Shown piece after piece: positions 1-7,606 of a stretch of 64,000 nucleotides of DNA. This stretch comes from Zoogloea sp041914405 (lineage in GTDB: Bacteria; Pseudomonadota; Gammaproteobacteria; Burkholderiales; Rhodocyclaceae). The number at the start of each line of letters is the position of its first letter. Within the stretch, counting starts at the first letter, position 1. The notes under the pieces were generated by a model that did not search any database, had not been told where the DNA came from, and saw nothing but the letters and a program-made list of their open reading frames with translations. The stretch lies in assembly GCF_041914405.1 (NCBI RefSeq), contig NZ_JAYSDK010000013.1, positions 1-64,000 of the forward strand, in the 5' to 3' direction. Made by a program: the position numbers and the translations under genes.

Positions 1-52
1 CACCACCTTGACATGGTGGGGGTCGTTGGTTCGAGTCCAATCGCGCCTACCA
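1..52 (+). tRNA. tRNA-Val(GAC), 3' part
   Basis: The first 52 bases are the 3' portion of a tRNA; the acceptor 5' strand and D-arm lie before the window. The anticodon arm is visible with loop TTGACAT, placing GAC at positions 34-36 and so decoding valine GUC codons. It is followed by a five-base variable region, a T-arm with the TTCGAGT loop, the acceptor 3' strand, discriminator A and an encoded CCA at 50-52. The anticodon and T-arm region matches enterobacterial tRNA-Val(GAC) as I remember it. A tRNA-Val gene upstream of thrS is a common betaproteobacterial arrangement. Confidence 0.92.
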
Positions 53-73
53 AACACCTAAGAGGAAAACGCA

Positions 74-103
74 ATGTTTCGAACTTGCAGTGCTCTTGAC
101 TAA
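74..103 (+). CDS. Possible nine-codon leader peptide upstream of thrS
   Basis: A short frame beginning ATG at 74 encodes MFRTCSALD and ends at TAA 101-103. It has a good Shine-Dalgarno (AGAGGA at 61-66) about seven bases upstream, unusual for a chance ORF between a tRNA and a terminator. It sits 40 bases before an intrinsic terminator that precedes thrS, the geometry of a leader peptide. Against this, it has only one threonine codon, whereas classical attenuators carry runs of the regulated codon. Translation is unproven. Confidence 0.22.
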   Translation: MFRTCSALD

Positions 104-142
104 GTAATGTCGAGTCAGCCTGCAAGGCGTTTTTCGGTAGAG

Positions 143-174
143 AAAAAAGTGCGGCTCGGCCGCACTTTTTTTTT
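143..174 (+). terminator. Intrinsic terminator between tRNA-Val and thrS
   Basis: GTGCGGC (149-155), a TCG turn and GCCGCAC (159-165) form a 7-bp GC-rich stem, flanked by six A's on the left and nine T's on the right (166-174). It can end tRNA transcription. The T-run stops only 29 bases before the thrS start codon, so thrS must be reached by read-through, by attenuation, or from a promoter squeezed into that gap. A weaker hairpin GCCT-GCA-AGGC followed by T's lies at 118-134. Confidence 0.85.
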
Positions 175-203
175 GCCCAGATTTTTCCTTTGAGCGAGCC
201 ATC

Positions 204-2120
204 ATGCCCAACATCACCTTGCCCGACGGTTCTGTTCGCAGCTTCGAACAGCCTGTAACCATAGCCCAGGTTGCTGCGTCGATCGGTACCGGCCTTGCCA
301 AGGCAGCTCTTGCTGGCAAGATCGAAGGCAAATTGGTCGATACCTCATTCCTCATCGAGACCGATGTTTCGCTGTCCATCGTTACCGATAAGGATGCTGA
401 CGGCCTTGAGATCATTCGTCACTCGACCGCCCATCTGCTAGCTTATGCGGTCAAGGAGCTGTTCCCTGAGGCTCAGGTCACCATCGGGCCGGTGATCGAC
501 AACGGCTTTTATTACGACTTCTCCTACAAGCGCCCCTTTACGCCGGAAGATCTTGCGGCGATCGAGGTGCGCATGGTTGAGCTCGCTAAGCGTGATATTC
601 CTGTCGAGCGCAGTGTGTTGCCGCGCGACGAAGCGGTGGCTTACTTCAAGTCCATCGGCGAGCATTACAAGGCTGAGATCATTGCGTCGATCCCTGAGGA
701 TCAGGATGTCTCTCTCTATCGTGAAGGGGATTTCACCGATCTTTGCCGCGGACCGCACGTGCCGTCTACCGGTAAGCTGAAGGTATTCAAGCTGATGAAG
801 GTGGCGGGTGCCTACTGGCGTGGCGACTCGAAGAACGAGATGCTGCAGCGCATCTACGGCACTGCCTGGGCCAAGAAGGAGGACCAGGAGGCCTATCTGC
901 ACATGCTGGAAGAGGCCGAGAAGCGGGATCATCGTCGCCTTGGCAAGCAGCTTGATCTGTTTCATCTGCAGGATGAGGCGCCGGGTATGGTGTTCTGGCA
1001 CCCGAACGGCTGGACACTGTGGCAGCAGATCGAGCAGTACATGCGTCGCGTGCTGACCGAAGCGGGTTATCAGGAGGTCAAGACGCCGCTGGTCATGGAT
1101 CGCCAACTGTGGGAGCGCTCCGGGCATTGGGATAATTACCGCGATAACATGTTCACGACCGAGTCGGAGAAGCGTGACTACGCAATCAAGCCGATGAACT
1201 GTCCGGGGCATGTGCAGATCTACAATCACGGCCTGCATTCCTATCGCGACCTGCCGCTCCGTCTCGCCGAGTTCGGCTCCTGCCACCGCAACGAACCTTC
1301 CGGCGCGCTGCATGGCTTGATGCGGGTGCGTGGCTTTGTGCAGGACGATGCCCATATCTTCTGTACGGAAGATCAGATCGTTGCTGAGGTAACCGCCTTC
1401 AACGAGCTGCTGTCTCGTGTTTACAAGGATTTTGGCTTTACCGATGTGGCTGTGAAGCTGTCCCTGCGCCCTGAAAAGCGAGCGGGTAGCGATGAGATTT
1501 GGGATAAGGCTGAAGGCGGTTTGCGCGAGGCGCTTGCTGCGTCCGGGCACAAGTGGGAGGAGCTGCCCGGTGAGGGCGCCTTCTATGGTCCGAAGATCGA
1601 GTACCACGTTAAGGATGCGCTGGGGCGGTCCTGGCAGTGCGGCACGATGCAGCTTGATTTCGTGCTGCCGGAGCGCCTGGATGCCGAATATGTGGCGGAA
1701 GACAATTCCCGTCGTCGCCCTGTGATGCTGCACCGTGCGATCCTGGGGTCGCTCGAGCGCTTCATTGGTATTTTGATCGAGAACCATGCTGGTGCCTTGC
1801 CGCTGTGGCTGTCTCCAGTGCAGGCTGTTGTTCTGAATATCTCGGAAGCGCAAGCGGACTATGTGTCAGATGTGGTGAAAAGCCTGAGAGCAAGGGGTTT
1901 CCGTGTAGAGGCCGATTTGCGCAACGAGAAGATTACTTATAAAATACGCGAACATAGCGTGCGTAAGTTGCCGTACATCATTGTCGTGGGCGACAAAGAA
2001 AAGGCAGCTAATGTAGTGGCCGTGCGCGCCCGGGGTAATCAAGACCTCGGTCAACTGACCCTAGATTCGGTTGTTGAGCGTTGGCAGCACGAGGTTTCCT
2101 CGTTTGCTGGCACGGCCTGA
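204..2120 (+). CDS. thrS: Threonyl-tRNA synthetase
   Basis: Cytoplasmic class II synthetase that charges tRNA-Thr. The 638 residues match the bacterial family length. Order of domains: TGS (about 1-62); the editing domain with HxxxH (His73, His77) and the second metal/editing pair Cys181 and His185; the class II catalytic core with zinc ligands Cys333, His384 and His510; and the C-terminal anticodon-binding domain (about 540-638). It heads the thrS-infC-rpmI-rplT-pheST cluster and ends 28 bases before infC. An intrinsic terminator lies immediately upstream, so expression may depend on read-through or attenuation. ATG is the only sensible start, since the TGS domain begins at once. Confidence 0.98.
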   Translation: MPNITLPDGSVRSFEQPVTIAQVAASIGTGLAKAALAGKIEGKLVDTSFLIETDVSLSIVTDKDADGLEIIRHSTAHLLAYAVKELFPEAQVTIGPVIDNGFYYDFSYKRPFTPEDLAAIEVRMVELAKRDIPVERSVLPRDEAVAYFKSIGEHYKAEIIASIPEDQDVSLYREGDFTDLCRGPHVPSTGKLKVFKLMKVAGAYWRGDSKNEMLQRIYGTAWAKKEDQEAYLHMLEEAEKRDHRRLGKQLDLFHLQDEAPGMVFWHPNGWTLWQQIEQYMRRVLTEAGYQEVKTPLVMDRQLWERSGHWDNYRDNMFTTESEKRDYAIKPMNCPGHVQIYNHGLHSYRDLPLRLAEFGSCHRNEPSGALHGLMRVRGFVQDDAHIFCTEDQIVAEVTAFNELLSRVYKDFGFTDVAVKLSLRPEKRAGSDEIWDKAEGGLREALAASGHKWEELPGEGAFYGPKIEYHVKDALGRSWQCGTMQLDFVLPERLDAEYVAEDNSRRRPVMLHRAILGSLERFIGILIENHAGALPLWLSPVQAVVLNISEAQADYVSDVVKSLRARGFRVEADLRNEKITYKIREHSVRKLPYIIVVGDKEKAANVVAVRARGNQDLGQLTLDSVVERWQHEVSSFAGTA

Positions 2121-2148
2121 TTTTTTGTTTTCATAGGAGACTTGAACC

Positions 2149-2670
2149 ATCGCTCAGGAAAAGAAGCTGCGCATCAACGGCGAAATTAGCGTGCCGGAAG
2201 TGCGCTTGACGGGTGAGGACGGTGAGCAAATTGGCATCGTTTCTCTGCGTGCTGCACTCGAAGCGGCTGAAGAGGCGGGTGTCGATCTGGTAGAGATCGC
2301 GCCGATGGCCAAGCCGCCCGTGTGCCGCTTGATGGACTTCGGTAAGTACAAGTACGAAGAAGCCAAGCGTGCCCACGAAGCCAAGCAGAAGCAGAAGCAG
2401 ATTCAGGTGAAGGAAGTCAAGCTGCGTCCGGGTACGGATGAGAACGACTACCAGATCAAGCTGCGCAACCTGATCAAGTTCCTGAACGATGGTGACAAGG
2501 CCAAGGTGACGCTCCGTTTCCGTGGTCGTGAAATGGCTCACCAAGAGTTCGGCATGCGCCAGCTTGAGCGCATCAAGGCCGACCTAGACGAAATCGCTCA
2601 GGTCGAGCAAATGCCGAAGATGGAAGGGCGCCAGATGATCATGGTCATTGCGCCGAAGAAGAAGCACTAA
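2149..2670 (+). CDS. infC: Translation initiation factor IF-3 (ATC start codon)
   Basis: IF-3 binds the 30S subunit, prevents 50S association and proofreads the start codon. The first ATG-like codons in frame lie too far downstream (GTG at 2191 would lose 14 conserved residues). Translating from ATC at 2149 gives AQEKKLRINGEI, the typical IF-3 N-terminus, and a 173-residue protein of normal length. Shine-Dalgarno AGGAGA lies at 2135-2140, eight bases away. IF-3 genes characteristically use rare AUU/AUC-type starts, which IF-3 itself discriminates against, giving autorepression. The N-domain, lysine-rich linker and C-domain (ending IMVIAPKKKH) are all present. Confidence 0.96.
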   Translation: MAQEKKLRINGEISVPEVRLTGEDGEQIGIVSLRAALEAAEEAGVDLVEIAPMAKPPVCRLMDFGKYKYEEAKRAHEAKQKQKQIQVKEVKLRPGTDENDYQIKLRNLIKFLNDGDKAKVTLRFRGREMAHQEFGMRQLERIKADLDEIAQVEQMPKMEGRQMIMVIAPKKKH

Positions 2671-2676
2671 GGATTT

Positions 2677-2766
2677 TCGGGGCCTTCGGGCTCCGAAGTA
2701 CGGCGGGCAGCATAGTCCGCCGGAACAAGTGGTGACGGGTTGTTGAAGCGTTTCCGAAAGTCGGAA
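2677..2766 (+). promoter_or_regulatory. Structured leader upstream of rpmI-rplT
   Basis: The 130-base infC-rpmI gap holds three consecutive hairpins: TCGGGGCC (2677-2684) closed by a UUCG tetraloop onto GGCTCCGA (2689-2696); CGGCGG (2701-2706) with CCGCCG (2717-2722); and TTCCGA (2752-2757) with TCGGAA (2761-2766). None is followed by a T-run, so they are not intrinsic terminators. In gammaproteobacteria L20 represses rpmI-rplT by binding a structured leader at this position; a comparable role here is inference. Confidence 0.5.
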
Positions 2767-2800
2767 GCCACCTGGCACCATGATATAAGTGGAGTACTTC

Positions 2801-2998
2801 ATGCCCAAGATGAAGACCAAGAGCGGCGCCGCCAAGCGGTTCAAAGTCCGCGCTTCCGGTAGCATCAAGCGTTCGCAGGCGTTCAAGCGCCACATCCTGA
2901 CCAAGAAGACCACCAAGAGCAAGCGCCAGCTGCGTGGCATGACCGCCGTGCATGCTTCGGACGAAAAGTCCATCCGCGCAATGATGCCTTACGCTTGA
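2801..2998 (+). CDS. rpmI: 50S ribosomal protein L35
   Basis: A 65-residue basic protein beginning MPKMKTKSGAAKRF, the standard L35 N-terminus. An in-frame GTG twelve bases upstream would add MEYF, but the ATG at 2801 has GGAG (2791-2794) at correct spacing and gives the family length, so I chose ATG. L35 is a small late-assembling 50S protein. It lies 14 bases before rplT and is normally co-transcribed and co-regulated with it through L20. Confidence 0.97.
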   Translation: MPKMKTKSGAAKRFKVRASGSIKRSQAFKRHILTKKTTKSKRQLRGMTAVHASDEKSIRAMMPYA

Positions 2999-3012
2999 TT
3001 TAGGAGAACGCA

Positions 3013-3372
3013 ATGCCCCGAGTTAAACGCGGTGTAACCGCTCGCGCACGTCACAAGAAGGTCCTCGATCAAGCCAAGGGCTATCGCGGCCGTCGCAAGA
3101 ACGTATATCGGATCGCCAAGCAGGCGGTGATGAAGGCCGGTCAGTACGCTTACCGTGACCGTCGTCAGCGCAAGCGTCAGTTCCGTGCCCTGTGGATCGC
3201 CCGTATCAACGCGGCTGCCCGTGAAGTTGGTCTGACCTACAGCCGCTTCATGAACGGCCTGAAGAAGGCCTCCATCGAAGTGGACCGCAAGGTTCTGGCC
3301 GACCTGGCCGTGTTCGACAAGCCCGCTTTTGCGGCGCTCGCCGAACAAGCCAAGGCCAAGCTCGCTGCGTAA
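3013..3372 (+). CDS. rplT: 50S ribosomal protein L20
   Basis: The 119-residue protein starts MPRVKRGVTARARHKKVL, with the very basic N-terminal tail that penetrates 23S rRNA and a globular C-terminal domain that in E. coli also binds the rpmI leader mRNA. It has a strong ribosome-binding site (AGGAGA, 3002-3007). L20 is required early in 50S assembly. It is followed after 14 bases by an intrinsic terminator and then pheS. Confidence 0.98.
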   Translation: MPRVKRGVTARARHKKVLDQAKGYRGRRKNVYRIAKQAVMKAGQYAYRDRRQRKRQFRALWIARINAAAREVGLTYSRFMNGLKKASIEVDRKVLADLAVFDKPAFAALAEQAKAKLAA

Positions 3373-3386
3373 TCTTGCGCAGCACG

Positions 3387-3415
3387 AAAAAAGGAGGCCT
3401 AGCCTCCTTTTTTTT
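3387..3415 (+). terminator. Intrinsic terminator/attenuator between rplT and pheS
   Basis: Six A's, GGAGGC (3393-3398), a CTA turn, GCCTCC (3402-3407) and eight T's: a short but textbook intrinsic terminator. It splits the ribosomal-protein part of the cluster from pheST. The pheS ATG follows 28 bases after the T-run, nearly the same spacing as between the upstream terminator and thrS. No phenylalanine-rich leader peptide fits in the 71-base gap, so I cannot say whether it is a regulated attenuator. Confidence 0.85.
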
Positions 3416-3443
3416 GTCCTGAACCCGGGATAAGACAGGAAAA

Positions 3444-4475
3444 ATGGATCAACTCGATCAACTCGTCGCGCAAGCGGGCGTGGATTTCGCCGCCGCCGCG
3501 GACGGAGCAGCCCTGGAGGCCGCCAAGGCGCGCTACCTGGGCAAGGGCGGTTCCCTTACCGAACTGCTGAAGGGCCTCGGCAAACTCGATCCGGAAGCCC
3601 GCAAGACGGCTGGTGCCGAGATCAACAAGGCCAAGTCCGCCATTGAAGCGCAGCTCAACGCACGCCGCGATGCGCTGCAACAGGCCGCACTCGAAGCCCA
3701 ATTGGCTGCCGAAGCGCTGGATGTGACCCTGCCTGGCCGTGGCGCCGGCATCGGGGGTCTCCATCCGGTGGTCCGTACGCTGGAGCGTGTCGAACAACTG
3801 TTCCGTTCCATCGGCTTCGATGTGGCCGAAGGGCCGGAGATCGAGACCGACTTCTACAACTTCACTGCATTAAACACCCCGGCTAATCATCCGGCCCGTT
3901 CGATGCACGACACCTTCTACCTGGAAAATGGTGAGGGAGTGCTGTTGCGCACCCATACCAGCCCGGTCCAGATCCGCGCGATGCAGGCCCATGTCGAGGC
4001 CTACAAGGATCGTGACACGATGCCCGAGCTGCGAGTGATCGCGCCGGGCCGTGTGTATCGCGTCGACTCCGACGCCACCCATTCCCCGATGTTCCATCAG
4101 GTCGAGGGCCTTTGGGTTGGCGAAAACGTTAGCTTCGCCGACCTGAAGGGTGTGGTTGCCGACTTCCTGCGCAGCTTCTTCGAGAGCGACGACCTGCAGG
4201 TGCGTTTCCGTCCGTCCTTCTTCCCGTTCACCGAGCCGTCCGCCGAGATCGACGTGGCTTTCATGAGCGGTGCGCTGAAGGGGCGCTGGCTGGAGATCGC
4301 GGGCTGCGGCATGGTTCATCCCAACGTCTTGCGCTTCGGTGGCATCGACCCCGAGCGTTACACCGGCTTTGCTTTCGGCATGGGGCCCGACCGGCTGACC
4401 ATGCTGCGGTATGGCGTCAATGACCTTCGCCTGTTCTTCGAAGGCGATCTTCGTTTCCTCGGTCAATTCAGGTAA
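3444..4475 (+). CDS. pheS: Phenylalanyl-tRNA synthetase alpha subunit
   Basis: Alpha chain (343 residues) of the alpha2-beta2 class II synthetase that charges tRNA-Phe. The N-terminal helical arm (about 1-85) is a coiled coil that contacts tRNA. The catalytic domain carries class II motif 2 around MFHQVEGLW and motif 3 around FAFGMGPDRLTML near the C-terminus. A Shine-Dalgarno AGGA lies just upstream. It is followed after three bases by pheT, so the two subunits are co-translated in equal amounts. Confidence 0.98.
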   Translation: MDQLDQLVAQAGVDFAAAADGAALEAAKARYLGKGGSLTELLKGLGKLDPEARKTAGAEINKAKSAIEAQLNARRDALQQAALEAQLAAEALDVTLPGRGAGIGGLHPVVRTLERVEQLFRSIGFDVAEGPEIETDFYNFTALNTPANHPARSMHDTFYLENGEGVLLRTHTSPVQIRAMQAHVEAYKDRDTMPELRVIAPGRVYRVDSDATHSPMFHQVEGLWVGENVSFADLKGVVADFLRSFFESDDLQVRFRPSFFPFTEPSAEIDVAFMSGALKGRWLEIAGCGMVHPNVLRFGGIDPERYTGFAFGMGPDRLTMLRYGVNDLRLFFEGDLRFLGQFR

Positions 4476-4478
4476 GCC

Positions 4479-6857
4479 ATGCAATTCTCAGAACTCTGGT
4501 TGCGCAGCTTCGTCAGTCCGGACCTCGATTCGGATGCGCTTGGGCATTTGCTCACGATGGCGGGGCTGGAAGTGGAAGAGCAGGACGGCGTGGCCGCCCA
4601 GTTTTCCAAGGTGGTGGTCGCGCAGATCGTCGAGGCCGAAAAACACCCCAACGCTGACAAGCTGCGTGTCTGCAAGGTGGACGCGGGGCAGGGTGAGTTG
4701 CTGCAGATCGTCTGCGGCGCGCCCAACGCGGCCGCTGGCATCAAGATCCCGTGCGCGCTGGTGGGCGCCGACCTGGCCGGTTTCGGCATCAAGGCGGCCA
4801 AGCTGCGCGGCGTCGAATCCTTCGGCATGCTGTGTTCTGCCAAAGAACTGGGCATCTCCGAGGAGAGCAACGGGTTGCTGGTGCTGCCGGAAGACGCGCC
4901 CGTCGGAGTCGACCTGCGCGAATACCTCGACCTCAACGACACCCTGTTCACCATCAAGCTGACGCCGAACCGTGCCGACTGCCTGAGCCTCACCGGCATC
5001 GCCCGCGAAGTGGCTGCGCTGACCGGCAAGCCGCTCAGCCTGCCGGCAAGCGAGCCGGTGGCGCCGGCCCACGACGCCGTGCGCGCCATCGTGCTCGACG
5101 CGCCGGAAGCCTGCCCGCGTTACGCCGGCCGGATCATCCGCGGCGTCGATGCCAAGGCCGCTACGCCCGACTGGATGAAGCAGCGCCTGGCCCGCAGCGG
5201 CATCCGCTCGATCAGCGCGCTGGTTGACGTCACCAACTACGTGATGCTCGAGTTGGGCCAGCCGCTGCACGCCTTCGACGAGGCCAAGCTGAACGGTGCC
5301 ATCCACGTGCGTTTCCCGACGGCGGGCGAGCAGGTGCTGCTGCTCAACGGCCAGACCATCACGCCGGCGGCCGACACCCTGCTGATCGCCGACGAGTCCC
5401 GCGCACTGGCGCTGGCCGGCATCATGGGCGGCGAGGAAAGCGGCATCACGCTGGAAACCACCGATCTGTTCCTGGAGAGCGCATTCTTCGCGCCGGATGC
5501 GATCGCCGGCCGTGCACGCGCCTACGGTTTCTCGTCGGATGCGTCCTACCGCTTCGAGCGCGGCGTCGACTTCGCATTGGCGGGTCAGGCCATCGAGCGG
5601 GCGACCCGCCTGATTCTGGATATCTGCGGTGGTTCCGCCGGTCCGGTAAACGAAGTCGTCGATGTGGCCAAGTTGCCTGCCCGTGCACCGATCCGCCTGC
5701 GCGCGGCCCGTGTGCGCCGGGTGCTGGGTATCCAGCTGACCGCCGACCACGTCGCCGAGATGTTCACCCGCCTGAATCTCCAGGTTGCCCGTGAAGGCGA
5801 AGACTTTGTCGTCACGCCGCCGTCCTACCGCTTTGACCTGGAGATCGAGGAAGACCTCATCGAGGAGATCGCGCGCCTGCACGGTTACGACAACATCCCG
5901 ACCGTCGCCCCGAAGGGCCCGATCAGCATGCTGCCGCGCCCGGAGTCCCGACGCGATACGATGACTGTCCGCCGGCTGATCGCCGGCCGTGAGTACCAGG
6001 AGGTCATCAACTTCGCCTTCGTCGAAGAGGCTTGGGAAAAGGACTTCAGTGGCAACGCTGATCCGGTCCGTCTGGCCAACCCGATCGCCAGCCAGATGAG
6101 CGTGATGCGCTCCAGCCTGATTGGCGGCCTTGTGTCCAATGTGGTAACCAACCGCAAGCGCCAGACTAACCGCGTTCGTGTCTTCGAAATCGGCCGCTGC
6201 TTTGCGAAGGACGCTGCCGGAAAGCCTGTTGAGGGCTACTACCAGCCGCTGCGTGTTGCGGCGCTGGCCGCTGGCCTGGCCAAGGCCGAGCAATGGGGCG
6301 AGTCCAACCGCAATGTCGATTTTTACGACGTCAAGGCTGACCTGGAAGCCCTGCTGTTCCCGCGCGTTGCCGAGTTCGAGCGGGCCACCCATCCGGCCCT
6401 GCATCCGGGACGTTCTGCACGTGTGCTGCTGGATGGCCGGGAAATCGGTTTCATCGGTGAACTACATCCGATCTGGGTGCAGCGCTATGAACTGGGCACG
6501 GCGCCGGTGATTTTCGAGATCGAGCTCGAGGCGCTGCTCGGCACGGTGACGCCAGCCTACAAGGAATTGTCCCGCTTCCCGGCGGTGACCCGTGACCTTG
6601 CTCTGGTGGTTGAACAGAATGTGACGGCGGCAAGCCTGTTGAAGGGCCTTCAGCAGGTTGCGCCGGTCATTGTGCAGCGCATCGAACTGTTCGATCAGTA
6701 CCAGGGCAAGGGTATCGAGCCAAACCGGAAAAGCCTTGCTTTCCGCGTAGTTATGCAAGAAACTCAGCGGACTCTGGAGGACGCTGAAGTGGATGCCGCG
6801 ATGACTGCCCTGACCCGCCACGCCGAGGACAACCTCGGTGCGAAGCTGAGGGCTTGA
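4479..6857 (+). CDS. pheT: Phenylalanyl-tRNA synthetase beta subunit
   Basis: Beta chain, 792 residues, the usual bacterial length. It has an N-terminal OB-fold tRNA-binding domain (about 40-150), the B3/B4 editing region (about 210-370), the B5 domain (about 400-475), a pseudo-catalytic core, and a C-terminal ferredoxin-like anticodon-binding domain (about 700-792). It binds tRNA-Phe and removes mis-charged tyrosine. It starts three bases after pheS and ends six bases before ihfA, so the three genes are likely one transcript. Confidence 0.98.
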   Translation: MQFSELWLRSFVSPDLDSDALGHLLTMAGLEVEEQDGVAAQFSKVVVAQIVEAEKHPNADKLRVCKVDAGQGELLQIVCGAPNAAAGIKIPCALVGADLAGFGIKAAKLRGVESFGMLCSAKELGISEESNGLLVLPEDAPVGVDLREYLDLNDTLFTIKLTPNRADCLSLTGIAREVAALTGKPLSLPASEPVAPAHDAVRAIVLDAPEACPRYAGRIIRGVDAKAATPDWMKQRLARSGIRSISALVDVTNYVMLELGQPLHAFDEAKLNGAIHVRFPTAGEQVLLLNGQTITPAADTLLIADESRALALAGIMGGEESGITLETTDLFLESAFFAPDAIAGRARAYGFSSDASYRFERGVDFALAGQAIERATRLILDICGGSAGPVNEVVDVAKLPARAPIRLRAARVRRVLGIQLTADHVAEMFTRLNLQVAREGEDFVVTPPSYRFDLEIEEDLIEEIARLHGYDNIPTVAPKGPISMLPRPESRRDTMTVRRLIAGREYQEVINFAFVEEAWEKDFSGNADPVRLANPIASQMSVMRSSLIGGLVSNVVTNRKRQTNRVRVFEIGRCFAKDAAGKPVEGYYQPLRVAALAAGLAKAEQWGESNRNVDFYDVKADLEALLFPRVAEFERATHPALHPGRSARVLLDGREIGFIGELHPIWVQRYELGTAPVIFEIELEALLGTVTPAYKELSRFPAVTRDLALVVEQNVTAASLLKGLQQVAPVIVQRIELFDQYQGKGIEPNRKSLAFRVVMQETQRTLEDAEVDAAMTALTRHAEDNLGAKLRA

Positions 6858-6863
6858 GTCATC

Positions 6864-7169
6864 ATGGGTATGACACTAACCAAGGCGGAACTCGCCGACA
6901 TGCTGTTTGAACAGGTGGGGCTCAACAAGCGCGAGGCCAAGGACATGGTCGAGTGCTTCTTCGAGGAAATCCGCCTGGCGCTGGAGCGCGGGGATTGCGT
7001 CAAGCTCTCTGGCTTCGGCAACTTCCAGCTCCGCGAGAAGCCGCAGCGTCCCGGTCGCAACCCCAAGACTGGCGAAGAAATCCCCATCACCGCCCGGCGC
7101 GTGGTGACCTTCCACGCCAGCCAGAAGCTCAAGGCCAATGTGGAGCAACTGAGCGATGTCGCAAAGTGA
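6864..7169 (+). CDS. ihfA: Integration host factor subunit alpha
   Basis: The 101-residue HU/IHF-fold DNA-bending protein starts MGMTLTKAEL and carries the beta-arm signature GRNPKTGE that inserts into the minor groove. The pheT-ihfA order identifies the alpha rather than the beta subunit, which usually lies after rpsA. IHF bends DNA about 160 degrees at specific sites and acts in recombination, replication and sigma-54 promoters. Its 3' end overlaps the next gene by 14 bases. Confidence 0.96.
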   Translation: MGMTLTKAELADMLFEQVGLNKREAKDMVECFFEEIRLALERGDCVKLSGFGNFQLREKPQRPGRNPKTGEEIPITARRVVTFHASQKLKANVEQLSDVAK

Positions 7170-7533
7170 AGTTCCGGCGATAGCCGAATTGCCGCCGATT
7201 CCCGCCAAGCGCTACTTCACCATCGGTGAAGTCAGTGACCTGTGCGGGGTCAAACCCCATGTGCTGCGATATTGGGAGCAGGAGTTCACCCAGTTGCGGC
7301 CGGTCAAGCGGGGCGGCAACCGGCGCTACTATCAGCATCACGAAGTGCTGCTGATTCGTCGGATTCGCGAATTGTTGTACCGGGACGGCTTCACCATTTC
7401 CGGCGCGCGCAACAAGCTTGATGAGGCGGGCGCGCGCAAGCAGGAGGATGTGGAAGCCGCTGCCGGCCTGCGCGGCCAACTGGGCAGCATCCGCGCCGAG
7501 ATTCAGTCGATTCTCGACGAATTGCGTCGCTGA
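7156..7533 (+). CDS. MerR-family transcriptional regulator next to ihfA
   Basis: A 125-residue protein with an N-terminal MerR winged helix-turn-helix (about 18-85: FTIGEVSDLCGV, VLRYWEQEF, GNRRYY) and a short C-terminal helix that could dimerise. There is no cysteine-rich effector loop as in the metal-sensing MerR proteins. The same gene follows ihfA in many proteobacteria and is generally left without a specific function. It overlaps the end of ihfA by 14 bases, implying translational coupling, and is closed by an intrinsic terminator. Confidence 0.88.
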   Translation: MSQSEVPAIAELPPIPAKRYFTIGEVSDLCGVKPHVLRYWEQEFTQLRPVKRGGNRRYYQHHEVLLIRRIRELLYRDGFTISGARNKLDEAGARKQEDVEAAAGLRGQLGSIRAEIQSILDELRR

Positions 7534-7566
7534 GCGACTGCTCTCCAAACCAGCATAAACTCTCCC

Positions 7567-7594
7567 GGCGGTCCGTCAGGACCGCCTTTTTCTT
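7567..7594 (+). terminator. Intrinsic terminator closing the thrS-ihfA-merR cluster
   Basis: GGCGGTCC (7567-7574), loop GTCA, GGACCGCC (7579-7586), then TTTTTCTT: a perfect 8-bp stem with a T-run 33 bases after the merR-like stop codon. It separates the cluster from the peptidase gene whose ATG follows at 7607, again only a dozen bases later. Confidence 0.9.
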
Positions 7595-7606
7595 GGGACT
7601 TTCCCC

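Noticed and set aside
4488..6404. Long antisense frame opposite pheT
   Set aside because: Shares its full length with pheT, shows repetitive Gln/Arg/Ala composition and no motif.
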